Assembly (NCBI RefSeq): GCF_018613715.1
Contig: NZ_JAGGPT010000006.1
Coordinates: 806,001-870,000 of the forward strand
Direction: 5' to 3'
DNA length: 64,000 nucleotides
From: Chryseobacterium sp. ISL-6
GTDB lineage: Bacteria > Bacteroidota > Bacteroidia > Flavobacteriales > Weeksellaceae
The translations under genes and the position numbers were made by a program. Positions within the stretch are counted from its first letter, which is position 1; each line of letters opens with the position of its first letter. Under the pieces are notes generated by a model. That model did no database searches and was not told where the DNA came from. It saw nothing but the letters and a program-made list of their open reading frames with translations. Shown one piece after another: positions 36,620 to 45,800 of this stretch.

Positions 36620-38209
36620 TTAGATGGGTCTTGGTGAATAAGGAATCAGTAAATATCCTTTCGCCAATTCGATAAACTCTCTTTCCTGCTCATTGGCCCA
36701 CTGCTCTGAATATCCGTTTTCTTTTGCGATGATGAAAGCGATTTTGTGTGCACTGTCGATCGCAGCTCTAGCATCTAAAAATAATAAACGGACTCTTCGG
36801 GCAAGGATATCCTCAATGGTCTGTGCCATTTCGCTTCGGATTGCCCAAATTGCTTCAGCAACTGTAAATGGATGATCAGGATGTATTTTTTCTGAAAATT
36901 CAGGATTGCTCTGTTGTAGTTTTTTGATTTCGGGTATGTCTGATCCGTAGACATATAAATGGTTGGTTCGATCAACCGCTTCAGGATTCATATTCCCATG
37001 AATGGAAAGATGTTCGGTTTTAGAAGCTGTTGTTCCTAATTGATGAACCTGCATGGCTTTATCTATCGTGTCTTGTGCCATTTTACGGTAGGTTGTCCAT
37101 TTTCCTCCAATGATAGAAACCAAACCTGTGTCAGATGTTACCACTTTATGACTTCGCGAAACTTCTTTCGTACTTTTGCTTCCGTCTTTTGGAGCAGCAA
37201 GTGGGCGAAGCCCTGCATACACTGATTTTACATCTTCCCGTGTTGGTTTTTTTGATAGATATTGTCTTGCTGTATTTAGAACAAATTTAATTTCTTCTTC
37301 CAGCGCACGAGGCTCAAAACTTTCGCTTTCCAGTAAGGTATCAGTTGTTCCTACTAAAGCTCTGTCGTGCCAAGGAACGACAAATAGAACTCTTCCATCC
37401 GAAGTTTTCGGAATCATGATAGCATCATCGCTTTTTAAGAAAGATTTATCCAAAACCAAATGGATTCCCTGACTAGGAACCACAAATTTTCCGTGTTTTG
37501 GATTATTCATGTTTAATATGTCATTGGTGAAAACTCCGGTTGCGTTGATAACCACCTTTGCATGAATTTCGAATTGCTGTTTTGTAAACTGGTCTTCAGC
37601 AACTACACCAATTACTTTATCAGAATCGTTTTTAATTAAATTAATTACCTTAACATAATTAACAGCCGTTCCACCTTTTTCAATGATCGTTTGTGTTAAG
37701 TTAACTGCCAATCGTGCGTCATCGAACTGTCCGTCCTGATAAACGACCCCGCTTGCCAGGTTTTTTTGTTCAATAGTTGGCAGCTTTTCAATTGTTTTTA
37801 ATTTACTAATGTATCGAGTTTTGCCTAAGCTTAATTTTCCTGCAAGAAAATCGTAAATCGAAAGTCCAATTTTATAATAAATTCCTCCCCACCAAGTATA
37901 ATTAGGAATGATGAAAGATTGATTCTTTACTACATGAGCGGCATTTTTTGCCAGTAATCCTCTTTCCTTTAATGCTTCCTTTACCAAACCAATATCTCCC
38001 TGTGCTAAATACCGTACGCCACCGTGTACCAGTTTTGTACTTCTGCTGGAAGTCGCTTTCGCAAAATCGTGAGATTCCAACAGTAACGTTTTAAATCCTC
38101 TGCTTACTGCGTCCAATGCCGAACCTAAACCGCTTGCTCCTCCACCAATGACCAGAAAGTCCCATTCTTTTACGGTGGTTAATTTGCTGAGTTCTTCATT
38201 TCGTTTCAT
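36620..38209 (-). CDS. glpD: Aerobic glycerol-3-phosphate dehydrogenase
   Basis: FAD enzyme that oxidises glycerol 3-phosphate to dihydroxyacetone phosphate and passes electrons to quinones. The 529-residue product has the FAD fold near the start (VIGGGASGLGSALDAVSRG, about residue 20), the KLVHGGVRYL motif, and a C-terminal helical domain (about 400-529). No oxidase-specific insert was seen, so dehydrogenase is preferred to GlpO. First gene of the operon; three GTTTC repeats and a -7 element lie in front of it, and glpR is divergent. Confidence 0.93.
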   Translation of the reverse strand: MKRNEELSKLTTVKEWDFLVIGGGASGLGSALDAVSRGFKTLLLESHDFAKATSSRSTKLVHGGVRYLAQGDIGLVKEALKERGLLAKNAAHVVKNQSFIIPNYTWWGGIYYKIGLSIYDFLAGKLSLGKTRYISKLKTIEKLPTIEQKNLASGVVYQDGQFDDARLAVNLTQTIIEKGGTAVNYVKVINLIKNDSDKVIGVVAEDQFTKQQFEIHAKVVINATGVFTNDILNMNNPKHGKFVVPSQGIHLVLDKSFLKSDDAIMIPKTSDGRVLFVVPWHDRALVGTTDTLLESESFEPRALEEEIKFVLNTARQYLSKKPTREDVKSVYAGLRPLAAPKDGSKSTKEVSRSHKVVTSDTGLVSIIGGKWTTYRKMAQDTIDKAMQVHQLGTTASKTEHLSIHGNMNPEAVDRTNHLYVYGSDIPEIKKLQQSNPEFSEKIHPDHPFTVAEAIWAIRSEMAQTIEDILARRVRLLFLDARAAIDSAHKIAFIIAKENGYSEQWANEQEREFIELAKGYLLIPYSPRPI

Positions 38210-38227
38210 AATGTTTCGTTAAGTTTC
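38203..38227. promoter_or_regulatory. Three helically phased GTTTC repeats, likely GlpR operator
   Basis: GTTTC at 38203-38207, 38213-38217 and 38223-38227, spaced exactly 10 bp, so all face the same side of the helix. The first overlaps the glpD start codon and the others sit just downstream of the -7 element on the glpD side. DeoR-family regulators such as GlpR bind repeats of this kind. Confidence 0.55.
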
Positions 38228-38232
38228 GAATT

Positions 38233-38240
38233 CAAAGCTA
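38233..38240 (-). promoter_or_regulatory. -7 element of the glpD operon
   Basis: TAGCTTTG on the minus strand matches TAnnTTTG, 23 nt before the glpD ATG. The -33 TTG is not clear. Confidence 0.55.
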
Positions 38241-38301
38241 ATAATTAAAAATGAAACTAAAAAGAAAATAAGTGAAATTTTAATGTCTTGAAAAAAAATA
38301 A

Positions 38302-38309
38302 TAACTTTG
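38302..38309 (+). promoter_or_regulatory. -7 element of glpR
   Basis: TAACTTTG matches TAnnTTTG, 14 nt before the ATG at 38324. It lies downstream of the TTG at 38288, which rules that TTG out as start. Confidence 0.55.
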
Positions 38310-38323
38310 GTGAAAGAAAAAGA

Positions 38324-39088
38324 ATGGAAAAATTAATACCAAGGCATAACGAGATACTGCATGAACTGGACAAAAAAGACTATGTTCTCGTACAGGAGTT
38401 ATGTGAAAAGTATAATGTTTCTTCAGTTACGATTCGAAAGGATTTGAATTATTTAGAAAGCTTAGGTCTTCTTTTTCGAAATCATGGTGGTGCGAGTAAA
38501 CATGTAAGATATGCTTATGAAAAGAATGTAGATGAAAAAGAAACAATTAATGTAGAAGCAAAACAAAGTATTGCTAAAGCTGCTCTAAAGCTGATTGAAG
38601 AAAACGACTGTATCATTCTGGCTTCTGGAACTACGATGCATTATCTTGCAAGGATGCTGGTGAACTTCGGAAGGCTTACAGTTCTTACTTCGTCATTAAG
38701 GGTTGCATTAGAGCTATGTAACAATCCCAACATTAATATTATACAGTTAGGCGGGGAAGTGAGAAAAAGTTCCACTTCAATTGTAGGTTCTATCTCTGAG
38801 ACCATTCTTGCTCAGTTTTCTTGTAATAAACTATTTCTGGGTGTTGATGGGATTGATATGGATTTTGGAATCAGTACATCCAATGCAGCTGAAGCACATC
38901 TTAATCAACTCATGATAGAGTGCTCCGATAAGGTGATGATATTGGCTGATTCATCAAAGCTGAATAAGAAAGGCTTTGGAAAGATTGCTTCTTTGGATAA
39001 AGTTGATTATTTAATCACAGATGAAGCGATTCTGGAAGAAGATAAAAAGAACCTTGAAGAAATGGGTTTAAGTGTTATTACGAGATAG
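38324..39088 (+). CDS. glpR: DeoR/GlpR family transcriptional regulator
   Basis: The 254-residue product has an N-terminal winged helix-turn-helix (about 1-60: LVQELCEKYNVSSVTIRKDLNYLE, GLLFRNHGGA) and a C-terminal DeoR sugar-phosphate sensing domain (about 75-250: ILASGTTMHYLARML, NKLFLGVDGID, LADSSKL). Divergent position to glpD-K-F indicates glycerol-3-phosphate-responsive repression. Start chosen at ATG 38324 because a consensus -7 element sits 14 nt upstream and the frame's TTG at 38288 lies before it. Confidence 0.9.
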   Translation: MEKLIPRHNEILHELDKKDYVLVQELCEKYNVSSVTIRKDLNYLESLGLLFRNHGGASKHVRYAYEKNVDEKETINVEAKQSIAKAALKLIEENDCIILASGTTMHYLARMLVNFGRLTVLTSSLRVALELCNNPNINIIQLGGEVRKSSTSIVGSISETILAQFSCNKLFLGVDGIDMDFGISTSNAAEAHLNQLMIECSDKVMILADSSKLNKKGFGKIASLDKVDYLITDEAILEEDKKNLEEMGLSVITR

Positions 39089-39180
39089 CTTCCACCTTGT
39101 TCCGGGGTAAGTTCAAAATGCATTCTAAAGCATGTTTTATTTTGTAAGCTACTAAAAATCAAAATATTTTGCTATAAAAT

Positions 39181-39210
39181 TTGCCAATCTAAAAATTATC
39201 CATAAATTTG
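39181..39210 (+). promoter_or_regulatory. Promoter of the S10-spc-alpha cluster
   Basis: TTG (39181-39183), exactly 19 nt, TAAATTTG (39203-39210): a perfect consensus. Leader of about 99 nt before the rplC ATG. Confidence 0.85.
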
Positions 39211-39232
39211 CACACTCATTTTAGGGGAAAAG

Positions 39233-39283
39233 TATGCCCATCTCAAACGTGGAAATTACTTTAACCATCTAAAAATGGGTATA
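39233..39283 (+). promoter_or_regulatory. Hairpin in the rplC leader
   Basis: TATGCCCAT (39233-39241) can pair with ATGGGTATA (39275-39283) with one G-U pair, closing a 33-nt loop. It lies in the 5' leader of the ribosomal operon, where an L4-type autoregulatory element could be, but no known L4 leader fold was recognised. Confidence 0.4.
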
Positions 39284-39315
39284 AATAGAGGATAAATTTT
39301 ATTATAACATAAACA

Positions 39316-39942
39316 ATGTCAGGTATTATTGGTAAAAAAATCGGTATGACGTCTTTGTTTAACGAAGAAGGAAAAAACATTCCTTGTACAGTTATTCAAG
39401 CTGGTCCGTGCTCGGTTTTACAGGTCAGAACCATAGAAAAGGACGGCTACAAGTCAGTTCAATTGGGTTTCGATGACAAGAGTGAAAAGAACGTTGGTAA
39501 AGCGTTAGCTGGCCATTTTAAAAAGGCTGGTTCTGCTCCTAAAGCTAAATTAGTAGAGTTCTACAGAGAATTCGTTGATGAAGTAAAAGTAGGAGAAGAA
39601 GTAAAAGTTGATCTATTCGCTGAAGGTGAATTTGTTGACGTAACAGGAACTTCAAAAGGTAAAGGTTTCCAGGGTGTTGTTAAAAGACATGGCTTTGGAG
39701 GTGTAATGCAAGCTACTCATGGTCAGCACAACAGACTTAGAGCTCCAGGTTCTATCGGTGCTGGATCGGATCCTTCGAGAGTATTCAAAGGAATGAGAAT
39801 GGCGGGTAGAATGGGAGGTAAGCAGGTAACTGTTCAAAACCTTCAAGTATTAAAAGTGGATCAAGAACAAAATCTTTTAGTAGTAAAAGGTGCTGTTCCG
39901 GGAGCTAAAAATTCTTATGTAATTATCAGAAAATGGAACTAG
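39316..39942 (+). CDS. rplC: 50S ribosomal protein L3
   Basis: Early assembly protein near the peptidyl-transferase centre. The 208-residue product has the typical [20 protein letters not shown] start and the conserved [13 protein letters not shown]...[23 protein letters not shown] loop. First gene of the large ribosomal cluster, with its own promoter. Its last 10 bases overlap rplD. Confidence 0.98.
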   Translation: MSGIIGKKIGMTSLFNEEGKNIPCTVIQAGPCSVLQVRTIEKDGYKSVQLGFDDKSEKNVGKALAGHFKKAGSAPKAKLVEFYREFVDEVKVGEEVKVDLFAEGEFVDVTGTSKGKGFQGVVKRHGFGGVMQATHGQHNRLRAPGSIGAGSDPSRVFKGMRMAGRMGGKQVTVQNLQVLKVDQEQNLLVVKGAVPGAKNSYVIIRKWN

Positions 39943-40562
39943 TAGTATTAAATACATCAGGAAAGGAGACCGGAAAAAAAGTAACTCTAGACGAATCTGT
40001 ATTCGGTATTGAGCCAAATAAGCACGCGGTTTACTTAGAAGTGAAACAGTACCTTGCTGCACAAAGACAAGGAACTCATAAATCAAAAGAAAGAAGCGAA
40101 ATTACTGCTTCTACTAAAAAACTTAAGAAGCAAAAAGGATCTGGATCTGCTAGATATGGTGATATTAAATCTCCAACTTTCAGAGGTGGAGGTAGAGTAT
40201 TCGGACCTAAGCCAAGAGACTACAGATTCAAATTGAACAAAGCTCTTAAGAGATTAGCTAAAAAATCTGTTCTTTCTCAGAAAATGAGAGACAACAGCAT
40301 TAGAATTGTGGAAGGTTTGAGCATTGCTGCTCCTAAAACTAAAGATTTCATCACTATCTTGAATGCGTTAGCATTAAGCGATAAGAAGTCTTTATTCATT
40401 CTTCCTGATACTAACAAGAATGTGTATTTATCTTCAAGAAACTTACCTAAGACTAAAGTGATGAAGTTCAATGAAATCAGTTCATATGACTTAATCAATG
40501 CAGGTGAGATCGTATTCTTAGAAGGTGCAGTTGAAAAATTCCAGGAAAATCTAAAGAAATAA
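39933..40562 (+). CDS. rplD: 50S ribosomal protein L4
   Basis: The 209-residue product has the long internal loop ([20 protein letters not shown]) that enters the exit tunnel and the globular domain that in E. coli regulates the S10 operon. The start [10 protein letters not shown] overlaps rplC by 10 bases, so translation is coupled. Confidence 0.97.
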   Translation: MELVVLNTSGKETGKKVTLDESVFGIEPNKHAVYLEVKQYLAAQRQGTHKSKERSEITASTKKLKKQKGSGSARYGDIKSPTFRGGGRVFGPKPRDYRFKLNKALKRLAKKSVLSQKMRDNSIRIVEGLSIAAPKTKDFITILNALALSDKKSLFILPDTNKNVYLSSRNLPKTKVMKFNEISSYDLINAGEIVFLEGAVEKFQENLKK

Positions 40563-40565
40563 ATC

Positions 40566-40856
40566 ATGTCAGTTATTATTAAACCAGTTATTTCAGAAAA
40601 AGCAAACTATCTTACAGATTTAAGAGGTGCTTATTCTTTCTTGGTAGATACTAAGGCGAATAAAATCCAAATTAAGAAAGCTGTAGAGGCAACTTATGGT
40701 GTGAAAGTAGCAGACGTTAGAACCATGATTTATGCGCCTAAAGTTTCTTCGAAACACACTAAAAAAGGTCTTCAAGTAGGAAAGACAAATAAATTGAAAA
40801 AAGCGGTTATCACTCTTGCTGAAGGAGAAGTAATCGATATTTTCGCTGTAAATTAA
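40566..40856 (+). CDS. rplW: 50S ribosomal protein L23
   Basis: Exit-tunnel rim protein that docks trigger factor and SRP. The 96-residue product shows the family pattern (VIIKPVISEKANYL, YSFLVDTKANKIQIKKAVEATYGVKVADVRTM). It starts 3 nt after the rplD stop. Confidence 0.97.
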   Translation: MSVIIKPVISEKANYLTDLRGAYSFLVDTKANKIQIKKAVEATYGVKVADVRTMIYAPKVSSKHTKKGLQVGKTNKLKKAVITLAEGEVIDIFAVN

Positions 40857-40878
40857 TTATTAATTATAAATAATAGTA

Positions 40879-41700
40879 ATGTCTGTTAGAAAATTAAAAC
40901 CTATCACCCCAGGACAGAGATTCAGAATTGTAAACAATTTTGAGGAAATTACTACCAACAAACCAGAGAAATCTCTAACAGTTGGTATTAGTAAGTCAGG
41001 TGGACGTAACCAAACTGGTAAAATGACCATGCGTTACACCGGAGGTGGACACAAAAAGAAATACAGAATTATCGACTTCAAAAGAAACAAGCATGATGTT
41101 GAAGCAACGGTAAAAACTGTAGAATACGATCCAAACAGAACTGCATTTATCGCTTTATTAGAGTACGCAGACGGAGAGAAGAGATATATCATCGCTCCAA
41201 ACGGTATTAAAGTAGATCAGAAAGTAGTTTCAGGAGAAAGCGTAGAACCAAATGTAGGTAACGCAATGAAATTGAAAAATATTCCATTGGGTACTGTTAT
41301 TTCTTGTGTTGAAATGAAACCTGGACAAGGTGCTATTTTAGCAAGAAGTGCTGGTTCTTCAGCTCAATTAACTTCAAGAGACGGAAAATATGCAATCATC
41401 AAATTGCCTTCAGGAGAATCTAGAATGATCCTTACTGAATGTTATGCAATGATTGGTTCGGTTTCTAACTCGGATCATCAGTTAACTGTATCAGGTAAGG
41501 CTGGTAGAAGCAGATGGTTAGGTAGAAGACCAAGAACAAGAGCGGTAGTAATGAACCCAGTAGATCACCCAATGGGTGGTGGGGAAGGACGTTCTTCTGG
41601 AGGTCACCCAAGATCTAGAAATGGTATGCCGGCTAAAGGTTACAAAACTAGAAAGAAAAACAAAGTGTCTAACCGTTACATCGTATCTAAAAGAAAATAA
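40879..41700 (+). CDS. rplB: 50S ribosomal protein L2
   Basis: Large-subunit protein needed for peptidyl-transferase activity. The 273-residue product contains the signature around residues 195-240 ([33 protein letters not shown]), including the conserved His in VDHPMGG. Complete. Confidence 0.98.
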   Translation: MSVRKLKPITPGQRFRIVNNFEEITTNKPEKSLTVGISKSGGRNQTGKMTMRYTGGGHKKKYRIIDFKRNKHDVEATVKTVEYDPNRTAFIALLEYADGEKRYIIAPNGIKVDQKVVSGESVEPNVGNAMKLKNIPLGTVISCVEMKPGQGAILARSAGSSAQLTSRDGKYAIIKLPSGESRMILTECYAMIGSVSNSDHQLTVSGKAGRSRWLGRRPRTRAVVMNPVDHPMGGGEGRSSGGHPRSRNGMPAKGYKTRKKNKVSNRYIVSKRK

Positions 41701-41702
41701 TT

Positions 41703-41981
41703 ATGGCAAGATCACTTAAAAAAGGACCGTTCATCGCATATACTTTAGATAAGAAGGTTCAGGCAAACATAGAGTCTGGTAAGAAGACAGTTATTAAAAC
41801 TTGGTCTAGAGCATCGATGATCTCTCCGGACTTCGTAGGACAAACTATTGCAGTACACAACGGGAAATCTTTTATCCCAGTTTATGTTACTGAAAACATG
41901 GTTGGTCACAAGTTAGGCGAATTTTCTCCAACAAGATCTTTCAGAGGTCATGGTGGTAATAAAAATAAAGGAAGCAGATAA
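41703..41981 (+). CDS. rpsS: 30S ribosomal protein S19
   Basis: Small-subunit head protein. The 92-residue product has [19 protein letters not shown] at the start and the [16 protein letters not shown] signature. It begins 2 nt after rplB. Confidence 0.98.
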   Translation: MARSLKKGPFIAYTLDKKVQANIESGKKTVIKTWSRASMISPDFVGQTIAVHNGKSFIPVYVTENMVGHKLGEFSPTRSFRGHGGNKNKGSR

Positions 41982-41983
41982 TC

Positions 41984-42382
41984 ATGGGATCAAGAAAACA
42001 AGATAGTTCAATCGCAAGAAAAGAAGCTAACAAAGATGTTGTAAAAGCTTCATTAAATAATTGCCCATCTTCTCCAAGAAAAATGAGATTAGTAGTTGAT
42101 ATCATTAGAGGAGAACAGGTAGATAAAGCTCTTTATATTCTAAAATATTCTAAAAAAGAAGCCTCTAACAAGTTAGAGAAATTACTTCTTTCTGCTATGG
42201 CAAACTGGCAGGCTAAAAATGAAGGTGCTGATATAGAAGAAGCAAACCTTATCATTAAAGAAATATTCGTGGATAGTGCAAGACAATTGAAGAGACTAAG
42301 ACCAGCTCCACAAGGTAGAGGTCATAGAATCAGAAAAAGATCTAACCACGTTACATTAATCTTAGGTAATAAAGAAAATTAA
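41984..42382 (+). CDS. rplV: 50S ribosomal protein L22
   Basis: Exit-tunnel protein. The 132-residue product has the core [21 protein letters not shown] and the C-terminal hairpin ending [22 protein letters not shown], the region where macrolide-resistance changes occur; no deletion is seen. Confidence 0.97.
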   Translation: MGSRKQDSSIARKEANKDVVKASLNNCPSSPRKMRLVVDIIRGEQVDKALYILKYSKKEASNKLEKLLLSAMANWQAKNEGADIEEANLIIKEIFVDSARQLKRLRPAPQGRGHRIRKRSNHVTLILGNKEN

Positions 42383-42389
42383 TCAAGGT

Positions 42390-43127
42390 ATGGGACAGAA
42401 GACAAATCCAATTGGTAACAGATTAGGTATCATCAGAGGATGGGATTCTAACTGGTTTGGTGGAAACGATTATGGAGACAGAATCGCTGAAGACTACAAA
42501 ATCAGAAGATACCTTGAAGCTAGATTATCTAAAGGTGGGATTTCAAAAATTTATATTGAAAGAACATTAAAATTAGTAACAGTTACTATTACTACTGCTA
42601 GACCGGGACTTATCATCGGTAAAGGAGGTCAGGAAGTTGATAAATTAAAAGAAGAATTGAAGAAACTTACAGGTAAGGATATTCAAATCAACATTTTCGA
42701 AATCAAAAGACCTGAACTTGATGCAGTATTAGTTGCTGATAGCATTTCTAAGCAAATTGAAAACAGAATTTCTTATAGAAGAGCTGTTAAAATGGCTATA
42801 GCAAGCACAATGAGAATGGGTGCTGAAGGTATCAAAGTTCAAATCTCTGGTAGATTGAACGGTGCTGAAATGGCAAGAAGCGAATCTTTCAAAGACGGAA
42901 GAATTCCTTTATCTACTTTCAGAGCTGATATCGATTATCATATTGCAGAAGCTCACACTACTTACGGTAGACTTGGGGTTAAAGTTTGGATTATGAAAGG
43001 TGAAGTTTATGGTAAAAGAGAACTTTCTCCACTAGTAGGACAACAGAAAAAAGGACCTTCAGGAGGTGGAAACAGAGGTGGAGATAGAGATAACAGAAGA
43101 CCTTCAAGAGATAAAAAAAATAATTAA
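42390..43127 (+). CDS. rpsC: 30S ribosomal protein S3
   Basis: Head protein at the mRNA entry site with a KH domain ([20 protein letters not shown], about residue 72). The 245-residue product ends in a Gly/Arg/Asp-rich tail ([20 protein letters not shown]) longer than in E. coli. A 78-nt spacer with heptamer repeats follows. Confidence 0.98.
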   Translation: MGQKTNPIGNRLGIIRGWDSNWFGGNDYGDRIAEDYKIRRYLEARLSKGGISKIYIERTLKLVTVTITTARPGLIIGKGGQEVDKLKEELKKLTGKDIQINIFEIKRPELDAVLVADSISKQIENRISYRRAVKMAIASTMRMGAEGIKVQISGRLNGAEMARSESFKDGRIPLSTFRADIDYHIAEAHTTYGRLGVKVWIMKGEVYGKRELSPLVGQQKKGPSGGGNRGGDRDNRRPSRDKKNN

Positions 43128-43170
43128 TAAAATTTTAGAGGATAGTTTTTAAATGACCGTTACTTTTTTA

Positions 43171-43198
43171 AAATCTAAATTCTAAAATCTAAAATTTA
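43171..43198 (+). repeat. Four tandem 7-bp repeats before rplP
   Basis: Units AAATCTA, AATTCTA, AAATCTA and AAATTTA directly abut, between rpsC and the rplP ATG at 43206. The rest of the 78-nt spacer has no ORF. Confidence 0.8.
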
Positions 43199-43205
43199 AG
43201 AAATT

Positions 43206-43631
43206 ATGTTACAACCAAAAAGAACCAAATTTCGTAAAGTTCATAAGATGAAGATGAAGGGGATTGCTCAGAGAGGTAATCAACTTGCTTATGGTACTTT
43301 CGGAATCAAAGCTACAGAAGGAGCTTGGATCACTGCAAGACAAATTGAAGCTGCACGTATTGCTGCTACAAGATATATGAAGAGAGAAGGTCAACTATGG
43401 ATCAAAATATTTCCAGATAAGCCTATTACTAAAAAACCTGCCGAAGTAAGGATGGGTAAAGGTAAGGGTGCTGTGGAATATTGGGTAGCTGTAGTAAAGC
43501 CGGGTAAAATTTTGTTCGAAGTGGGTGGAGTATCTTACGACATCGCTAAGGAAGCTTTAAGACTTGCTGCACAAAAATTACCGGTAGTTACCAATTTTGT
43601 AGTTGCTAATGATTTTGTTAAACCTCTATAA
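43206..43631 (+). CDS. rplP: 50S ribosomal protein L16
   Basis: Large-subunit protein at the A-site tRNA. The 141-residue product has [19 protein letters not shown] at the start and the [20 protein letters not shown] signature. Unlike its neighbours it follows a 78-nt spacer holding tandem heptamers. Confidence 0.98.
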   Translation: MLQPKRTKFRKVHKMKMKGIAQRGNQLAYGTFGIKATEGAWITARQIEAARIAATRYMKREGQLWIKIFPDKPITKKPAEVRMGKGKGAVEYWVAVVKPGKILFEVGGVSYDIAKEALRLAAQKLPVVTNFVVANDFVKPL

Positions 43632-43643
43632 TCTTTGAATACA

Positions 43644-43832
43644 ATGAAAAAAGCTGAAATTAAAAATCTAAGCGCAGAAGATATTCAAGCTAAATTGACT
43701 GAAGCAAAAGCTGAATTCACAAAAATGAAATTAGCTCATAAAATCAGTCCGCTTGAAAATCCAATTCAAATCAAAGATTTGAGAAAGACAATCGCAAGAC
43801 TAAATACAGAGTTAACCACTAAACAACAATAA
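43644..43832 (+). CDS. rpmC: 50S ribosomal protein L29
   Basis: Small helical hairpin protein at the exit tunnel. The 62-residue form starting at ATG 43644 ([18 protein letters not shown]) is preferred to the TTG frame opening at 43635. Confidence 0.93.
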   Translation: MKKAEIKNLSAEDIQAKLTEAKAEFTKMKLAHKISPLENPIQIKDLRKTIARLNTELTTKQQ

Positions 43833-43846
43833 GATTTTCATACATT

Positions 43847-44101
43847 ATGGAAAGAAACTTAAGAAAAGAAAGAATCGGAATAGTTTCCAGCAATAAAATG
43901 GAAAAGACCATTGTTGTAAGTGAGACTACTAGAGTGAAACACCCGATGTACGGTAAATTCGTATTAAAGACGAAGAAATATACTGCACACGACGAGAACA
44001 ACGAATGCACAGAAGGAGATACAGTTCTTATCCAAGAAACAAGACCTATGAGCAAGAGTAAAAGATGGAGATTAGTAAGAATCATTGAAAAAGCTAAGTA
44101 A
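43847..44101 (+). CDS. rpsQ: 30S ribosomal protein S17
   Basis: OB-fold protein of the 30S body. The 84-residue product has the [16 protein letters not shown] start and [20 protein letters not shown] end. Its stop overlaps the rplN ATG by one base. Confidence 0.97.
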   Translation: MERNLRKERIGIVSSNKMEKTIVVSETTRVKHPMYGKFVLKTKKYTAHDENNECTEGDTVLIQETRPMSKSKRWRLVRIIEKAK

Positions 44102-44469
44102 TGTTACAAACAGAATCAAGATTAAAAGTTGCTGATAACACAGGTGCTAAAGAAGTATTGGTTATCAGAGTTCTGGGAGGAACCAGAAGAAGATATGCTT
44201 CAGTTGGTGATAAAATCGTAGTTACTATTAAAGATTCTACACCATCAGGAAACGCAAAGAAAGGTCAGGTATCTAAAGCAGTTGTAGTAAGAACTAAAAA
44301 AGCAGTTAGAAGAAAAGATGGTTCATACATCAAATTCGAAGACAATGCTTGTGTTTTACTAAACGCTGGAGGAGAAATGAGAGGAACGCGTGTTTTCGGA
44401 CCAGTTGCTCGTGAGTTGAGAGACAAAGAATATATGAAAATCATTTCATTAGCTCCTGAAGTACTTTAA
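44101..44469 (+). CDS. rplN: 50S ribosomal protein L14
   Basis: Subunit-interface protein. The 122-residue product carries [20 protein letters not shown] and the C-terminal [21 protein letters not shown] signature. Overlaps rpsQ by one base. Confidence 0.98.
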   Translation: MLQTESRLKVADNTGAKEVLVIRVLGGTRRRYASVGDKIVVTIKDSTPSGNAKKGQVSKAVVVRTKKAVRRKDGSYIKFEDNACVLLNAGGEMRGTRVFGPVARELRDKEYMKIISLAPEVL

Positions 44470-44491
44470 TTTTTAAAATTTTTATAAGAAA

Positions 44492-44818
44492 ATGTCAAAG
44501 TTAAAAATAAAAAGAGGAGATAACGTAATCATTACTACTGGTAAGAAAGATATCAAAGGTAAAACTGGTGAAGTTATTGAAGTGATCAAAAAAGAAGGAA
44601 AAGACCCTAGAGTAATCGTTGCAGGACTTAACATCATTAAGAAACACGTTAAGCCTTCAGCTTCAAATCCTCAAGGAGGAATCGTAGAAAGAGAAGCTTC
44701 TATTCATATCTCAAACATCGCTTTAGTTGGTAAAGACGGTAAAGCTGTAAAAGTAGGTTACAAAACTGAAGGAGATAAGAAAGTAAGAATCGACAAAAAA
44801 ACGGGTGAAACTTTATAA
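44492..44818 (+). CDS. rplX: 50S ribosomal protein L24
   Basis: KOW-domain protein that starts 50S assembly. The 108-residue product has KRGDNVIITTGKKDIKGKTGEV at its N-terminus, followed by the loop GGIVEREASIHISNIAL. Confidence 0.97.
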   Translation: MSKLKIKRGDNVIITTGKKDIKGKTGEVIEVIKKEGKDPRVIVAGLNIIKKHVKPSASNPQGGIVEREASIHISNIALVGKDGKAVKVGYKTEGDKKVRIDKKTGETL

Positions 44819-44831
44819 TTTTAAATAACAC

Positions 44832-45383
44832 ATGGAATATATAGCAAGACCCAAGAAAGCATATAACGAAACAATTGTTCCTGCAATGATGGAAGAATTT
44901 GGGTACAAATCTGTAATGCAGGTACCTAAATTGGAAAAAATCATCCTATCTCAAGGATTAGGTGATGCCACTGCAGACAAAAAGATCATTGATTATGCTG
45001 TAGAAGAACTTACAAATATTACTGGACAAAAAGCTGTAGGTACAATCTCTAAGAAAGATGAGGCTGCCTTCAAATTGAGAAAAGGAATGCCTGTAGGTGC
45101 TAAAGTTACTTTAAGAGCTCATAAAATGTATGAATTCTTAGACAGACTTACCGCTTCAGCTTTACCACGTATTAGAGATTTTTCTGGTATCAAAGCTGAT
45201 GGTTTTGATGGTAGAGGTAATTATAACTTAGGTATTACTGAGCAGATTATCTTCCCTGAGATCGTAATTGACAAAGTGAAAAAAATCCAAGGGATGGACA
45301 TCACTTTCGTTACTACTGCGAAAACAGATAAAGAAGCGAAAGCATTATTAACTCACTTCGGTTTACCATTTAAAAAGAACTAA
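44832..45383 (+). CDS. rplE: 50S ribosomal protein L5
   Basis: 5S-rRNA-binding protein of the central protuberance. The 183-residue product shows [36 protein letters not shown] and GLPFKKN at the end. Confidence 0.97.
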   Translation: MEYIARPKKAYNETIVPAMMEEFGYKSVMQVPKLEKIILSQGLGDATADKKIIDYAVEELTNITGQKAVGTISKKDEAAFKLRKGMPVGAKVTLRAHKMYEFLDRLTASALPRIRDFSGIKADGFDGRGNYNLGITEQIIFPEIVIDKVKKIQGMDITFVTTAKTDKEAKALLTHFGLPFKKN

Positions 45384-45386
45384 GAA

Positions 45387-45656
45387 ATGGCTAAAGAATC
45401 AATGAAAGCGCGTGAGCGCAAAAGAGAAGCACTAGTTGCTAAATACGCTGACAAAAGAAAAGCTTTAAAAGAAGCTGGTGATTATGATGCACTTCAAAAA
45501 TTACCTAAAAATGCTTCTCCTGTAAGATTACACAACAGATGTAAACTAACAGGTAGACCAAGAGGTTACATGAGAACTTTCGGTCTTTCAAGAGTAACTT
45601 TCAGAGAAATGGCTAACAATGGCCTTATCCCTGGAGTGAAAAAAGCTAGTTGGTAA
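45387..45656 (+). CDS. rpsN: 30S ribosomal protein S14, zinc-free type
   Basis: The 89-residue product is the longer form lacking the CxxC zinc knuckles (only one cysteine, in [21 protein letters not shown]). It is the C-minus type common in Bacteroidota. A 144-nt gap with a strong hairpin follows. Confidence 0.97.
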   Translation: MAKESMKARERKREALVAKYADKRKALKEAGDYDALQKLPKNASPVRLHNRCKLTGRPRGYMRTFGLSRVTFREMANNGLIPGVKKASW

Positions 45657-45705
45657 CAATTAATAATTAATCGGGACAATTAAGTTGTCTGGAAACTAAA
45701 GAAAA

Positions 45706-45744
45706 AAAATATCAGACCTAAGATTTTCTGAAGTCTGATATTTT
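45706..45744 (+). promoter_or_regulatory. Strong hairpin between rpsN and rpsH
   Basis: AAAATATCAGAC (45706-45717) and GTCTGATATTTT (45733-45744) form a perfect 12-bp stem with a 15-nt loop inside the operon. It is followed by TTTAATC rather than a long T-run. It may attenuate, process or bind a regulatory protein. Confidence 0.65.
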
Positions 45745-45800
45745 AATCTTCAAGTCTTTTCAATACTGATTGTCTTCAACCAATAATTTAAAATAGAAAA

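Noticed and set aside
38288..38323. Extended start of GlpR at TTG
   Set aside because: A consensus -7 element at 38302-38309 lies inside the extension, so it would be upstream of the transcript start.
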